Part shown: piece after piece, positions 8,195 to 17,119 of the stretch
How the letters are laid out: each line of letters begins with the position of its first letter
Numbering within the stretch: position 1 is the stretch's first letter
Assembly (NCBI GenBank): GCA_963826795.1
Contig: CAWGYT010000008.1
Location: 124,001-188,000, forward strand
Direction of reading: 5' to 3'
DNA length: 64,000 bases
DNA from: CAWGYT01 sp963826795
Lineage (GTDB): Bacteria > Planctomycetota > Planctomycetia > Pirellulales > Pirellulaceae
Notes under the pieces: model-generated
The model's input: the letters and a program-made list of their open reading frames with translations, nothing else
What the model was told of the DNA's origin: nothing
Databases searched by the model: none
Made by a program: the position numbers and the translations under genes

Positions 8195-8830
8195 GTGGTA
8201 CTAACAACGGAGATGCAGGTGGCCGACGAAGACGAGACAAGCCTGATTACGGCTCTGAAACAGCGCGATCGCTCCGCGTGGAGTGTCGTTGTCGACCGTC
8301 ATCTTCGCGAGGTCTACGGCTTTGTTTTCCACCTTGTTGGAGGCGACCGGGCGGTCGCGGAAGATCTGAACCAGGAAACATGGCTGGAAGCGCTGAACGG
8401 AATCGACCAGTGTGATGCAACTCGGGGCAGTTTCCGGAACTGGCTGTTCGGCATTGCCCGCAGGCGAGTCGCGATGTACTACCGCCGCCGATCGACGGGG
8501 AATCCGACGTCGCTGAGCGGTCAATTCGGGGAGGTAGCCGCAATGGAAGACATCTCCGTCTTGCCCGAGGACGTGTTGGAGCAAGTGGAGAAGAGATCTG
8601 TGGTGCGCGCGGCGATTATAGCCCTACCCGATGACCGCCGCGAGGTACTGCTCAGGAAGTATGTGGACGGGCTTTCCGTCGAGACAATTGCCACCCGTAT
8701 GGGAAGAACCGTCAAGGCGGTCGAGTCACTGCTTTCCCGAACACGGGAGCAAATGCGGGTTCTGTTGCGCGGGTACATGATGCCCTGTGGCGACAGACGA
8801 CGGGTAAGCAAGGAGTCGTCAAATGAGTAG
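8195..8830 (+). CDS. ECF-family RNA polymerase sigma factor
   Basis: A 211-residue sigma-70 family protein. Region 2 lies at about residues 30-90 (REVYGFVFHLVGG, AEDLNQETWLEAL, FRNWLFGIARRRVAMYYRRR) and region 4 at about 145-195 (LPDDRREVLLRKYVDGLSVE, then TVKAVESLLSRTREQMR). It directs RNA polymerase to a small regulon and is usually held by a membrane partner, and the next gene fits that role. The two reading frames overlap by 8 bases (ATG 8823, stop 8828-8830), so they are co-translated. The start is either GTG 8195 or ATG 8213; both have weak SDs, and the ATG would remove six residues without touching region 2. Confidence 0.85.
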   Translation: MVLTTEMQVADEDETSLITALKQRDRSAWSVVVDRHLREVYGFVFHLVGGDRAVAEDLNQETWLEALNGIDQCDATRGSFRNWLFGIARRRVAMYYRRRSTGNPTSLSGQFGEVAAMEDISVLPEDVLEQVEKRSVVRAAIIALPDDRREVLLRKYVDGLSVETIATRMGRTVKAVESLLSRTREQMRVLLRGYMMPCGDRRRVSKESSNE

Positions 8831-10235
8831 TCCATTCAACAGCGATGACGAAGTACTGGCTCGGTTGGTCCGCGAAGCGGGAGACCCGAGCATTTCGCCT
8901 GATCCGAAGTACGCCGAGACGCTTCGGACGACGATCTTGGATCGAGTGGACACGTTGAGAACGGTTTCTCATCCAACGGAGGCAATCCGAGATTCAGAGG
9001 TTAGCTCGATTATCACCAAGGAAAGGGCTCGAAAGATGAAACGCATTGCCAAGTTCGCCGTGGCCGCAACCGTCCTTGTGGCCGTCGGAATTCTGATGTT
9101 ACGGACGACGATCGGTGGCTCAGGCAACATCGTCTTTGCCGATGTCGCCAAGGTCTTGGACAGCCTGCGAAGCGCCACTTATGACTTCACGTCGGAAATT
9201 AAGAACCCGGTGGACGGAACGACGACTACCACCAATTCCAAAGGCTATTTCCTGGCACCATCGCTCGAACGTGTCGAGATGTCGATGTCCACGGGTTCTA
9301 GCAACGACACGACTAGCAGCATCATGATTCTCGACTGTCTGGCCGCGAAAGCAATCACGCTGTTGCCGGAGCAAAAAAAAGCCGTGATCATCAAAATTTC
9401 GATGACAGAGCCGTCTACCGGAGGCACGTCGAATATGTTCGAGATGGTGCGGCGGATGGTTCGAGAGGGAAGCGCCAGTTCGGGCGAGAAGATCGAGTCG
9501 CTTGGAGAGAAGGCTATCGATGGGCGCTCGGTCGTCGGCTTTCGGACACATAATAACATGGGAGACATGACTTTCTGGGCTGATCCACAGACTGCTCGGC
9601 TCGTCCGCGTCGACATCGATAGGTTCGCGGGCAGCGGTCACGCGGTCATGAGCAACTTCCGATACGACATGGAGTTGGAGCCATCCCTGTTTAGTCTCGA
9701 ACCCCCGGCAGGGTACACCGTCCAAACTCAGACGGTGACGCAGCCCGTCGAGGAGGATCTGGTCAATGTCCTGCGTTTTGTTGCCGAGCACAACGATAGC
9801 ACGTTCCCTGATTCCATTGGAGCAAACGACAAAGCACTCATGCAGGCCGTGCAAGCGGAGGCAAAGTCGGCATCCGAAAAACTCCTAAAAACTCCCGAGG
9901 CTCAAGAGCTGATGAAACAACTCAAAGCCCAATATGGCGAGGACATGGAAGGCTTCAAGAAAGCCTGGATGAAGGAGTGGATGGAGATGGCAGGGCCGAT
10001 CACGCAGAAGCGAACTCAACAGTACATGCGGGGAGTGATGTTCTACGCGACGCTCCAGCCCGAGAACGACTCGCACTATGCAGGCAAGAACGTGAAGCTG
10101 GACACGCCCGATCGGCCCATCCTGTGGTACAAGCCGACCGGCTCTGGCAGGTACCGCGTCATTTACGCCGATCTGAGTATTAAGGAAATGGCCCCCGAGG
10201 ATGTCGAGAAGTTGCGGGAAACGCTGGCCGGGTAG
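8823..10235 (+). CDS. membrane-anchored sigma-associated protein with LolA-like periplasmic domain
   Basis: A 470-residue protein. The first about 70 residues are cytoplasmic and charged (DDEVLARLVREAGD, PDPKYAETLRTTILDRV). One membrane helix follows at about 73-95 (IAKFAVAATVLVAVGILML), then an exported domain that starts IVFADVAKVLDSLRSATYDF and resembles outer-membrane lipoprotein sorting (LolA-like) proteins found behind planctomycete ECF sigma genes. The C-terminal third is helical and charged and ends in a beta segment (GSGRYRVIYADLSI). The overlap with the sigma gene supports a role as its anti-sigma or signal-sensing partner. No HxxxCxxC zinc anti-sigma motif is present, so the mode of binding is unknown. 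Confidence 0.65.
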   Translation: MSSPFNSDDEVLARLVREAGDPSISPDPKYAETLRTTILDRVDTLRTVSHPTEAIRDSEVSSIITKERARKMKRIAKFAVAATVLVAVGILMLRTTIGGSGNIVFADVAKVLDSLRSATYDFTSEIKNPVDGTTTTTNSKGYFLAPSLERVEMSMSTGSSNDTTSSIMILDCLAAKAITLLPEQKKAVIIKISMTEPSTGGTSNMFEMVRRMVREGSASSGEKIESLGEKAIDGRSVVGFRTHNNMGDMTFWADPQTARLVRVDIDRFAGSGHAVMSNFRYDMELEPSLFSLEPPAGYTVQTQTVTQPVEEDLVNVLRFVAEHNDSTFPDSIGANDKALMQAVQAEAKSASEKLLKTPEAQELMKQLKAQYGEDMEGFKKAWMKEWMEMAGPITQKRTQQYMRGVMFYATLQPENDSHYAGKNVKLDTPDRPILWYKPTGSGRYRVIYADLSIKEMAPEDVEKLRETLAG

Positions 10236-10556
10236 TGTTCGCGGCGACATCCAACATCGCTTGCATCAGTCACTTCAAGTGCCTTTCCGGCGGGCGCATC
10301 AGTGTGACCTAGCGACCAACGCTACGTGCCGTCGGTGTACCCGCTGCTGCTGGAACCGGAGACGAGCAAAGACGCGTCGGCTTCATCGTCCGACGCAGAT
10401 TAGCAAGGTCCGTTTCCCGCGGCCGTCGATGTCCTGGCCAAGCCGGTGGCACCTTGGTTTTGACACCTTGGAGAGAGTCAAGGCACGTTTGCGAGCGTTC
10501 CACAAACGGTCCTTTGATGACACATAATCGACGGGCCGACGCTCGCACTCAGTTCC
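10236..10556. repeat. intergenic spacer filled by dispersed repeat, copy B with tail block
   Basis: This convergent spacer holds a family core with one change (GCTTCATCGTCCGACGC, 10380-10396) followed by the 63-bp tail block at 10448-10511 that also occurs at 4985-5047. No gene is supported here. The block ends about 45 bases before the stop of the minus-strand gene at 10557. Confidence 0.6.
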
Positions 10557-11087
10557 TCACTCAATTCGTGTAAACTTGAGCTTCAATGCTGGCCATGGTT
10601 CTCCGTCCCAGCTGCCGTCGATCGCTTCCCAATCAAACGACTTGCCATCCTCTGTAAACCGCACCTCAACTGCAACAGCGAGGGAACTACCGTCACCAGT
10701 TACACCCTTGTGCCAGCATTTCCACACGCCTTCCTTCTCGTCGATGTAGCCGCTTCGCAAGGCAGAGCCGCCATCCGAAACGACGAAGTGCATATCTGTC
10801 TGCTTGGTCAATGGATTCCACACGACGAAGTACTCGTACGTGTTTTTGTCGTCTCCGTCTTGTTGCCACCAACCAGTGCCCTTTAACGCATTCTTGTCGA
10901 ACAACCACTTTACTTGCTCTTCTCCGACATGCTCTTTTCCATCGGCCGACCTTCCGCTGACGCTCCATTTGCCGACCAGCTTGTCGAGCGGTTTAAGGTG
11001 CTGATAGTTGGAGCCTGGCTCATCGGCATAGACGGGCAGTGAGGTCAGTGCAGCACAGAAGAGAACAAAGCAGGAGAGTCGAGACAT
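10557..11087 (-). CDS. secreted lipocalin/nitrobindin-like protein (DUF1579-like)
   Basis: A 176-residue protein with a signal peptide (MSRLSCFVLFCAALTSLPVYA) followed by a small beta-barrel-type domain: LDKLVGKWSVSG at about 35-46, KGTGWWQQDG, TYEYFVVWNPLTKQTDMHFV and a GVWKCWHKGV block. The opening WKV/GKW strand and Trp-rich strands are typical of the DUF1579 and nitrobindin-like calycin group, which bind small ligands or have unknown function. The assignment is by pattern only. The start is ATG 11087. The gene appears monocistronic in the periplasm/surface region. Confidence 0.6.
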   Translation of the reverse strand: MSRLSCFVLFCAALTSLPVYADEPGSNYQHLKPLDKLVGKWSVSGRSADGKEHVGEEQVKWLFDKNALKGTGWWQQDGDDKNTYEYFVVWNPLTKQTDMHFVVSDGGSALRSGYIDEKEGVWKCWHKGVTGDGSSLAVAVEVRFTEDGKSFDWEAIDGSWDGEPWPALKLKFTRIE

Positions 11088-11262
11088 TGATTGCCCCTTT
11101 CGACGTAAGAGCTAAGGAATCCCAAGGACACTGGAAATTTTGTGCTGTCGGCTTTCGCTAAGCAACTGCCACGTCGCGAAGACAGCGGACTGTCGGTCTC
11201 ATCTAGAGGGTGGTGTTTCGGAATGTCCCAGGTGGCCCATACGTTTGATGACACAAACCGAG

Positions 11263-12456
11263 TCACGCCACATACGCACGCTGACGACTCGCACGATGGT
11301 CTTGGGCAAACAGCCAGTCGACGGCAGCCGCGATCTCGCTGGTGTCGGCCTGTGGTTGGACCTCGTACAATCCCGTCTCGAAAGCCATCACCATATCGGA
11401 CGAATCGAAGTCACCGTCCTGGTTCCAGTCGCCCTCGTCAAAGGTCGCGTTGTTCGGAATGCCATCCTCGTATTTCCCCACCTGGACGACCATCACGAGG
11501 TCCGATGCGTCGAAGACACCATCATCGTTGGAATCGCCAATCTGACGGTTTTCGAACCAAGCCAATGGCGTGAAATATCCTCCACCACCAAGCAGATCGG
11601 GATCACCGTCGCCGTCGAGATCCGCGACAATGGAGGCTACTGCATAGCTTACGATCAACTTTGGATCATCAAAGCCACCTTTACCGTCCACGTTCTCGTG
11701 CCAAGCCAGTGGGCCATCAAAACTGCTCGATATAACATCCGGGTCCCCATCGCCGTCTACGTCCGCAGCCACGGCAAATGGAGGAGATAGATGGCTTAGA
11801 TCTGCATAGGTCCTAATCGTTCGCAGACTACGGAAGTTCCCTGTCCCATTATTCTCGTACAAGGAGACATTGGCCTGACAGCCAGCATTGCTGCAGGCCT
11901 GTGAAGCCAGAATTATATCGAGGTCCGTGTCTCCGTCGATGTCGGCGGCATCTAGCCAGCCGTAATCGAATTGAGTGACGATCACCTGGGCTTCATGGAA
12001 CTCCCCTAATCCGTCACTGTTCCGGTACCAGGCAATCTCGCCGCCGTTTCCGCCGCCGGAAAAGAACGACACGATATCGAGATCGCCGTCCCCATCTAAA
12101 TCTACAGCTAGCGCGGACGTCGTGTTTGTTAGACGTCCTTCGCGCGTTGTCGGGACGGGCTGGGCAACTCCGAATGTCGCAGCCGCGTCCGTGTTCTCGT
12201 GCCACGCTAGCGGTACGTGTCCGCTTGACCAGGCGGTGAGGACGTCAAGATCGCCATCTGAGTCTAGATCGGCTGAGTCCCAGACGTATGCTAGGTCTGA
12301 GACGCTGATAGGGTGTCTCAACACTCGCACTTTGGAAAAACACCTCTGATGATACCGCGGCATAAAGAGGGGGACAACGCGTACGCCGGTGAGCTGCCAG
12401 GTTCTCCCTGCAGCATCAGAGTGCGTTCGTTTCCCCGGGTGCTTTGGCAGCCCCAT
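11263..12456 (-). CDS. VCBS/FG-GAP repeat protein with dockerin-like C-terminus, 5' end apparently lost
   Basis: A 397-residue frame. Calcium-binding FG-GAP/VCBS units repeat along most of it (SADLDSDGDLDVLTA, AVDLDGDGDLDIVSFF, ADVDGDGDPDVISSS, VADLDGDGDPDLLGGG), and the C-terminus has paired EF-hand-like dockerin motifs (GDSNDDGVFDASDLVMVVQV and GDWNQDGDFDSSDMVMAF). The related gene at 15390-16817 has an LEPR-XLL-type leader, but here no signal peptide or leader precedes the first repeat, and the first about 45 residues look like random translation. Truncation of the 5' end is therefore likely. An intact relative would be exported and surface-bound. Confidence 0.65.
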   Translation of the reverse strand: MGLPKHPGKRTHSDAAGRTWQLTGVRVVPLFMPRYHQRCFSKVRVLRHPISVSDLAYVWDSADLDSDGDLDVLTAWSSGHVPLAWHENTDAAATFGVAQPVPTTREGRLTNTTSALAVDLDGDGDLDIVSFFSGGGNGGEIAWYRNSDGLGEFHEAQVIVTQFDYGWLDAADIDGDTDLDIILASQACSNAGCQANVSLYENNGTGNFRSLRTIRTYADLSHLSPPFAVAADVDGDGDPDVISSSFDGPLAWHENVDGKGGFDDPKLIVSYAVASIVADLDGDGDPDLLGGGGYFTPLAWFENRQIGDSNDDGVFDASDLVMVVQVGKYEDGIPNNATFDEGDWNQDGDFDSSDMVMAFETGLYEVQPQADTSEIAAAVDWLFAQDHRASRQRAYVA

Positions 12457-12550
12457 GTTAGCCGGTTAGAAGCCGCGGATCGCACGGCGACGGATCGACC
12501 TTTTGTCGGGATATGGGACTGTCTCAGACGGGGTCCATTGCTGACGCAAA

Positions 12551-14236
12551 TCAAAAACATCGGTCTCTCCGACGACTTGATGACACAGTAGCCAGAGGCA
12601 AAGCTGTCACCATGACGCCAAGTCCCGTCGGCTCTGGAACAGCATTCATTGCCGGACGTGGTCCCTGTTCATAGCCGCCGTCCTGAAAAGCAAGGACGAG
12701 GTCACTCGAGGTGAATCTTCCATCAGCGTTCCAGTCACCTTCAGCCCATCCAACGTCTTGCCGCGGCCATCGAATGGGGAAAGGCCCCTCGGACGAAGAC
12801 TCCACCGCTCTCTCATACGCGCCCGTTGAAAACACCATAACGAGATCGCTGCTGTCAAATTCTCCGTCCAGGTTCGCGTCACCAAACCATGTAATCTTGA
12901 GGTCATGCACCCAAACGCTTAGTTCCTGTAAGTCGATCACATATTCGTCGCAACAAAGGTCCAATGGGGCAGCATTTGGCAGCTGTTCATGCGACAGGAT
13001 CGTAGCTCCCAAGATGCCAAATCCAAACAAGACCTTCTTCTCAAGGTTGCGGCTCGCAAGGATCTCGCCTTGCAATAGATCCAAGTCGGCAATGTCGAGG
13101 CTACCCGAGCCATCAAAATCGCCCAATAGAGACGGGGCAAGAGTCGCTTCCGTACCTTCAGGACTGAATTCCGGAGAGAATACGGTCCACTGATCGTACC
13201 TTGTGCTCTCATCCAAGGTGACTTGCTCAGGGTCATCGGTATCATCAAGAATTGAACCTCGAAGATCCGCCCCCTTAAGATCATTTGAACGCATCTGTGA
13301 GTTACGCAAACTAGCCCCGAACAGAGTCGCATTGTGGAAACTGGCATTACGGAGATCCGATCCCCAGAGCTGTGCGAACGACAGGTCCTGATCGCTAAAA
13401 TCCCAACTGTATAAGTCGGCCCAGGATAGATCGATGTGCTGCAAGTCTCCCCGACGGTAGCTGCCGCTTGCGTAAAACTGTTCTTTGTCTAGCCCCATTA
13501 CATGTGAGAGATTCGCCCGGGACAGATTCGCGTTTGTGAGATCGGTATTGGTTAAGAGTGCGCCGACCATTGTCGCATTATTGAGGTGGGCTTCCGACAA
13601 ATTCGCGGACGAGAGATCTGCCCCTGCAAGAACTGAATTACTGAGATTGGCATTTGAAAGATCAGCTCCTGCAAGTACAGCTGCCGGGATTTCCGGCTGG
13701 GAAGAAAAAAAAGACGAAGAGAGGTCTTGGCCGCTGAAGTTCCAGCCCGTGAGGTCATTGTCGGAAAGTCGAATCCCTCTCAAATCCCTGTCTTGATAGC
13801 TGGCTGTCGAGTACAGTTGCTCCTTAGTGAAACCGTGCGTCGTGGTAAACCACAGTTGAGCTCCTCGCACTACCGTTCCTGATAAATTCGCGTTCTTTAA
13901 TTGTGCCGAGCCGAGGTTAGCATTTTCGAGCGATGCTCCCTCCAAATTTGTATTTTCAGCATTTGCAGCGCCCAAATTCGCGTTCGTCAGCAATGCGGAA
14001 CTCAAGTTAGCATGGTTCAGATTGGCCAAAGTCAAATCGGCGTTTCTCAGGTCTGCACTTGAGAGGTCTGCATAGGCTAGGTTCATTCCGCGCAATGACA
14101 CCCCTGGCCCCAAATGAACCCCCTCCGTTCCAGGAATTACCTCGCCTGTGTCCCAGCGAAAAATGTCGGCCTGAGCGAACGACGCGAACTGAAGCAAGCA
14201 CAGCACGAAGGCGGTGCATTGCCAACGTGTGACCAT
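12551..14236 (-). CDS. exported pentapeptide-repeat protein with dockerin-like repeats and PEP-CTERM signal
   Basis: A 561-residue protein of unusual design. A signal peptide (CTAFVLCLLQFASFAQA) precedes long runs of pentapeptide repeats (A[D/N]LxX: LRNADLTLANLNHANLSSAL, LAGADLSNANLSNSVLAGAD) over about residues 45-330, which should fold as a square beta-helix. EF-hand/dockerin-type calcium motifs follow (GDFDGSGSLDIADLDLL, GDANLDGEFDSSDLVMVF, GDWNADGRFTSSDLVLAF), and the C-terminus is a PEP-CTERM signal (VPEPTGLGVMVTALPLA, then SSRRRDR). The dockerin pairs closely match those of the two VCBS proteins on either side. Start ATG 14236. It is probably exported and anchored in the envelope or matrix; its target is unknown. 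Confidence 0.8.
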   Translation of the reverse strand: MVTRWQCTAFVLCLLQFASFAQADIFRWDTGEVIPGTEGVHLGPGVSLRGMNLAYADLSSADLRNADLTLANLNHANLSSALLTNANLGAANAENTNLEGASLENANLGSAQLKNANLSGTVVRGAQLWFTTTHGFTKEQLYSTASYQDRDLRGIRLSDNDLTGWNFSGQDLSSSFFSSQPEIPAAVLAGADLSNANLSNSVLAGADLSSANLSEAHLNNATMVGALLTNTDLTNANLSRANLSHVMGLDKEQFYASGSYRRGDLQHIDLSWADLYSWDFSDQDLSFAQLWGSDLRNASFHNATLFGASLRNSQMRSNDLKGADLRGSILDDTDDPEQVTLDESTRYDQWTVFSPEFSPEGTEATLAPSLLGDFDGSGSLDIADLDLLQGEILASRNLEKKVLFGFGILGATILSHEQLPNAAPLDLCCDEYVIDLQELSVWVHDLKITWFGDANLDGEFDSSDLVMVFSTGAYERAVESSSEGPFPIRWPRQDVGWAEGDWNADGRFTSSDLVLAFQDGGYEQGPRPAMNAVPEPTGLGVMVTALPLATVSSSRRRDRCF

Positions 14237-14534
14237 GGTAGAATCCTTCGGAAAGAAACGGGTTAGTCTGGGCCACTATTTTCTTCCGGTGGCCATGTAG
14301 CAGCAAGTCGACTGCTGCCCTGATGTGTAGCCCCGACGCTATGTCGGTTAGCGATTCGTTAAAAGTTCGTTTTCCAGGACAATTCTCGCGGGTACGGTAC
14401 GACGCCCATTGCCGCACACCCCCACATTAGACGGCTTCTGGATGCGAAGTGCAAGAAAGTCTCAGTGACGACGCGAAATGCGGCAGCTTGGGGACCAATC
14501 CGCGCAGCTGCAGCGGCAGAATCGACTTAGGCCA

Positions 14535-14601
14535 AGTTGTCTCAAATTGCCGTCTCAATCAAAATCGCAAAAAGTCGTCAAACGACCCGGTTCTTGGGAC
14601 A
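14535..14601. repeat. 67-bp element with inverted TGTCTCAA ends, copy 1
   Basis: Shares 19 identical bases (AGTTGTCTCAAATTGCCGT) at the left end, an internal TCAAAATC and a GTTCTTGxGACA right end with 17048-17116. Left and right ends are imperfect inverted copies (TGTCTCAA against TTGGGACA). This is a MITE-like layout, but no target duplication was identified. Confidence 0.5.
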
Positions 14602-14614
14602 CGCCGTCCCGACG

Positions 14615-14850
14615 TGCGTGTTCCGCGGGATGAACACGAGCCTCAGAGGGTGTGGCGGTTCAAAGCTCGCCAGTCCTGGCAAGAAACGGAATCGCCGAAC
14701 CGGCTTCATCGGCCGACGCAGCTTAGCCGGTGTTTTCGTTCGACGCCTCGGCGTTTCACGCCGAAGCGTCGTAGCAGGGGTCAGCCATCCTTCATTCGAT
14801 GCCCAGAGAGAGTCAAGTCACATGAACGATCGTTCCGAAAACGGTGATTT
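14615..14850 (+). repeat. dispersed intergenic repeat family, copy C
   Basis: The copy starts with GTTCCGCGGGATGAACACGAG, carries the core GCTTCATCGGCCGACGC at 14703-14719, then a GGCGTTTCACGCC hairpin and AGAGAGTCAAG (tail relative) near 14807. Compared with copy A it conserves the core and both hairpin centres while the linkers differ. Confidence 0.6.
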
Positions 14851-14896
14851 CTTGAGACATTTTATGGGGTGACGTGCCTCAGCCGTCACTCGTCAT

Positions 14897-15256
14897 CTAG
14901 TCACCAAGACGTTCCAAGACACATGAGGCAACTATCCAGCTTGAAAGGAACGCAAACCACCACGTCCAATTGACGATGTGACTGCGAAACCGATCCCTTC
15001 GCGGTTTGGACAACGCATTCGCTCCCAACACATATCCAAAGAATGTCCAAAGCACGAACCACCCGCCGGAAATCGCCACCAGAAAACTGGCCAGCAACTT
15101 GTGCTGAACGGACGGAACGGTCGACGAATACCATAGCATCACCAACGGAGCACCAACGAATGCTCCGCCGACCAATATCGAAAACAACCAAGCATGAATC
15201 GGAACGAATTTCAGTTCACTTGAGTCGTTCATTGCGGTTTGCAGCTTCGCGAGCAA
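14897..15256 (-). CDS. small three-helix membrane protein, unknown function
   Basis: A 119-residue hydrophobic protein with three or four predicted membrane segments: IHAWLFSILVGGAFVGAPLV at about 20-40, KLLASFLVAISGGWFVLWTF at about 53-72, and WTWWFAFLSSWIVASCVL at about 96-113. I do not recognise the family. The start is a TTG at 15256 with a strong GAGGGGAG SD; an ATG at 15232 lacks an SD. It sits between two minus-strand surface-protein genes with no overlap. Confidence 0.55.
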   Translation of the reverse strand: MLAKLQTAMNDSSELKFVPIHAWLFSILVGGAFVGAPLVMLWYSSTVPSVQHKLLASFLVAISGGWFVLWTFFGYVLGANALSKPRRDRFRSHIVNWTWWFAFLSSWIVASCVLERLGD

Positions 15257-15389
15257 CGCACTCCCCTCTTAACGTCTCACAACGGCTTAGTTGCCGGCGC
15301 GTCCGACCAACGTCGCCGGAACCGTTTTGTGCAACTCCAGCCACTGTAAAGGATTCTTGGTCCCACCCAGGGTGGTTTGCTGGTTTGTC

Positions 15390-16817
15390 TCAAGATTCAA
15401 AACGATGTTCCCACGGGTTTTTGGATCGTGTTTCGTCGTTGTGGGCAAAGAGCGACTCCACGGCGGCCACGATCTCATTGTCAGCTGTTTGCACTGCGGT
15501 ACGGTAGGTGCCAGCCTGAAATGCAAATACTAAGTCAGCCGAATCGAAAACCCCATCTTGGTTCCAGTCGCCTTCATCGTACACTGCGCTGCCAGGCACG
15601 CCGTTGTCGTACTTGCCCGCTGCAAACACTTCCATGAGGTCTCGTGAATCGAACGCTCCGTCGTTGTTAGAGTCGCCAACACGTCGATTCTCCTGCCAGT
15701 ACATCGCCCCTTCGGCCCAGTAGATGATGTCCACGTCGCCGTCATGATCGACGTCGGCCACATCAGCATATCTTGTTGATCGCGGAGCGGTCTCGGTCGT
15801 GATTGGAATCCCACCTTTGATCACCAAGCCACGATCAGCGTTATCGTGCCATTCGACAGTGGGACGTTCGACGTCGGCGGTCAGGAAGTCCACATCTCCA
15901 TCTCCGTCCAGGTCGGCGACTCGATGGTTGGCATGTGGTTGCGATCGTGCGATTCGATGTCGTTCGGTGAACCCTCCGAGCCCATCCGTATTCTCATACC
16001 AGACCAATCTCTCGCCGATCGCGCTGGCGACGATATCGATATCACCATCGCTATCGACATCGTGGCCCCCAATGAAACGAGAATGCCGACGGAACCCGTC
16101 CGTTTCGTGCGTCAAGTATGCGATATCACCGCCGACGTATTCGTGCCACCGGATTGCGGCAGCCGACGATGCGATGTCAAGGTTGCCGTCTTGATTCAAG
16201 TCAGCAACTACAACGGCGCTATCACTGTCGAAACCCCTTGTCTCGAAGACATTGTAGCCAGGACCAAGGCTCATCCTGCCGTCTAGGTTTTCGTAGGTCC
16301 ACACGCCACTTTCACGTCGACCAACAACAAGAACGACGAGGTCCCGGTCGCCGTCGTGATCAAGGTCCCCAAAGTCCGCCGCAGTTGCTTCTTCTGCAAT
16401 CAACTCATTAGGTTGGGAGAATGTCCCCGCACCATCGAGGTTTTCCAACCACACTACGCGATCTCTGTGGATGACAAAAAGGTCTGTATCACCGTCGAGG
16501 TCAATATCGAGGGTTGAAAGCTGCCGGATTACGGTGCCGTCAGTATCAATCTCAATCGGATCACCAAATCGTCCTCCTCCTTCATTCCGATACCAAGAAA
16601 GACGATCTGTGACCACGACGATATCGACGTTCTGGTCACCGTTGATATCCGCAGTTTCGATTAGCCCTTCCCCCGATATTTCGTCGATGAGATGCTTGAT
16701 CGGAAACGAGATTGACGTGAGCATTTGGCGACGCTCTAACTGTTCGTAGCCTTCAAGGGTGCGAAAGTGGGATCGCCGTGAACACCAGCGTAGTCGACGA
16801 TTCGCATGATCAGCCAT
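15390..16817 (-). CDS. LEPR-XLL-type exported VCBS/FG-GAP protein with dockerin-like C-terminus
   Basis: A 475-residue protein. Near its N-terminus is RTLEGYEQLERRQML, a planctomycete LEPR-XLL-like export/sorting motif. Multiple FG-GAP/VCBS calcium repeats follow (ADINGDQNVDIVVV, LDIDLDGDTDLFVI, VADLNQDGNLDIASSA, HDVDSDGDIDIVAS, VADLDGDGDVDFLTAD, ADVDHDGDVDIIYWA), which should build a beta-propeller. The C-terminus carries two dockerin-like EF-hand motifs (GDSNNDGAFDSRDLMEVF and GDWNQDGVFDSADLVFAF). Start ATG 16817 places the LEPR motif at the usual distance; a longer in-frame start at 16910 is possible. This is the intact relative of the truncated gene at 11263-12456. Likely a large cell-surface protein. 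Confidence 0.75.
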   Translation of the reverse strand: MADHANRRLRWCSRRSHFRTLEGYEQLERRQMLTSISFPIKHLIDEISGEGLIETADINGDQNVDIVVVTDRLSWYRNEGGGRFGDPIEIDTDGTVIRQLSTLDIDLDGDTDLFVIHRDRVVWLENLDGAGTFSQPNELIAEEATAADFGDLDHDGDRDLVVLVVGRRESGVWTYENLDGRMSLGPGYNVFETRGFDSDSAVVVADLNQDGNLDIASSAAAIRWHEYVGGDIAYLTHETDGFRRHSRFIGGHDVDSDGDIDIVASAIGERLVWYENTDGLGGFTERHRIARSQPHANHRVADLDGDGDVDFLTADVERPTVEWHDNADRGLVIKGGIPITTETAPRSTRYADVADVDHDGDVDIIYWAEGAMYWQENRRVGDSNNDGAFDSRDLMEVFAAGKYDNGVPGSAVYDEGDWNQDGVFDSADLVFAFQAGTYRTAVQTADNEIVAAVESLFAHNDETRSKNPWEHRFES

Positions 16818-17047
16818 TGCTTCTTCACGAACTCCTCTGAACGGAGCTAGAGATCCCAAAGAAAACCCACGTGCGGCGGCACGCCGTGCTCCATCTCGAT
16901 CATATAGCAACAGCCCAGAAACGACACGAAAGCCTTCTCGATGTGAGCGAGCTGCGATGATGGAACGAGCGTCGGGCTGATTCCGGCAATCCTTCGTTTG
17001 TTACGGTGCTCGTGCCGTAACCGCAATTCTCGCAAAAACTTGCGACT

Positions 17048-17116
17048 AGTTGTCTCAAATTGCCGTGCAAAAATCAAAATCCCGAGAACTCTTTAGCTGA
17101 GCCAGTTCTTGAGACA
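17048..17116. repeat. 69-bp element with inverted TGTCTCAA ends, copy 2
   Basis: Same ends as 14535-14601: AGTTGTCTCAAATTGCCGT at the left and AGTTCTTGAGACA at the right. In this copy the ends are a better inverted pair (TGTCTCAA with TTGAGACA). Confidence 0.5.
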
Positions 17117-17119
17117 GCC

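Larger units (their letters stand above)
14237..14896. other. spacer with two dispersed elements
   Basis: Upstream region of the pentapeptide gene. It holds a 67-base element at 14535-14601 with TGTCTCAA and TTCTTGGGACA ends that recurs at 17048-17116, and a dispersed-repeat copy (14615-14850) with core 14703-14719, a GGCGTTTCACGCCGAAGC hairpin at about 14750 and a tail-block relative at 14806-14849. No gene is supported. Confidence 0.55.
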
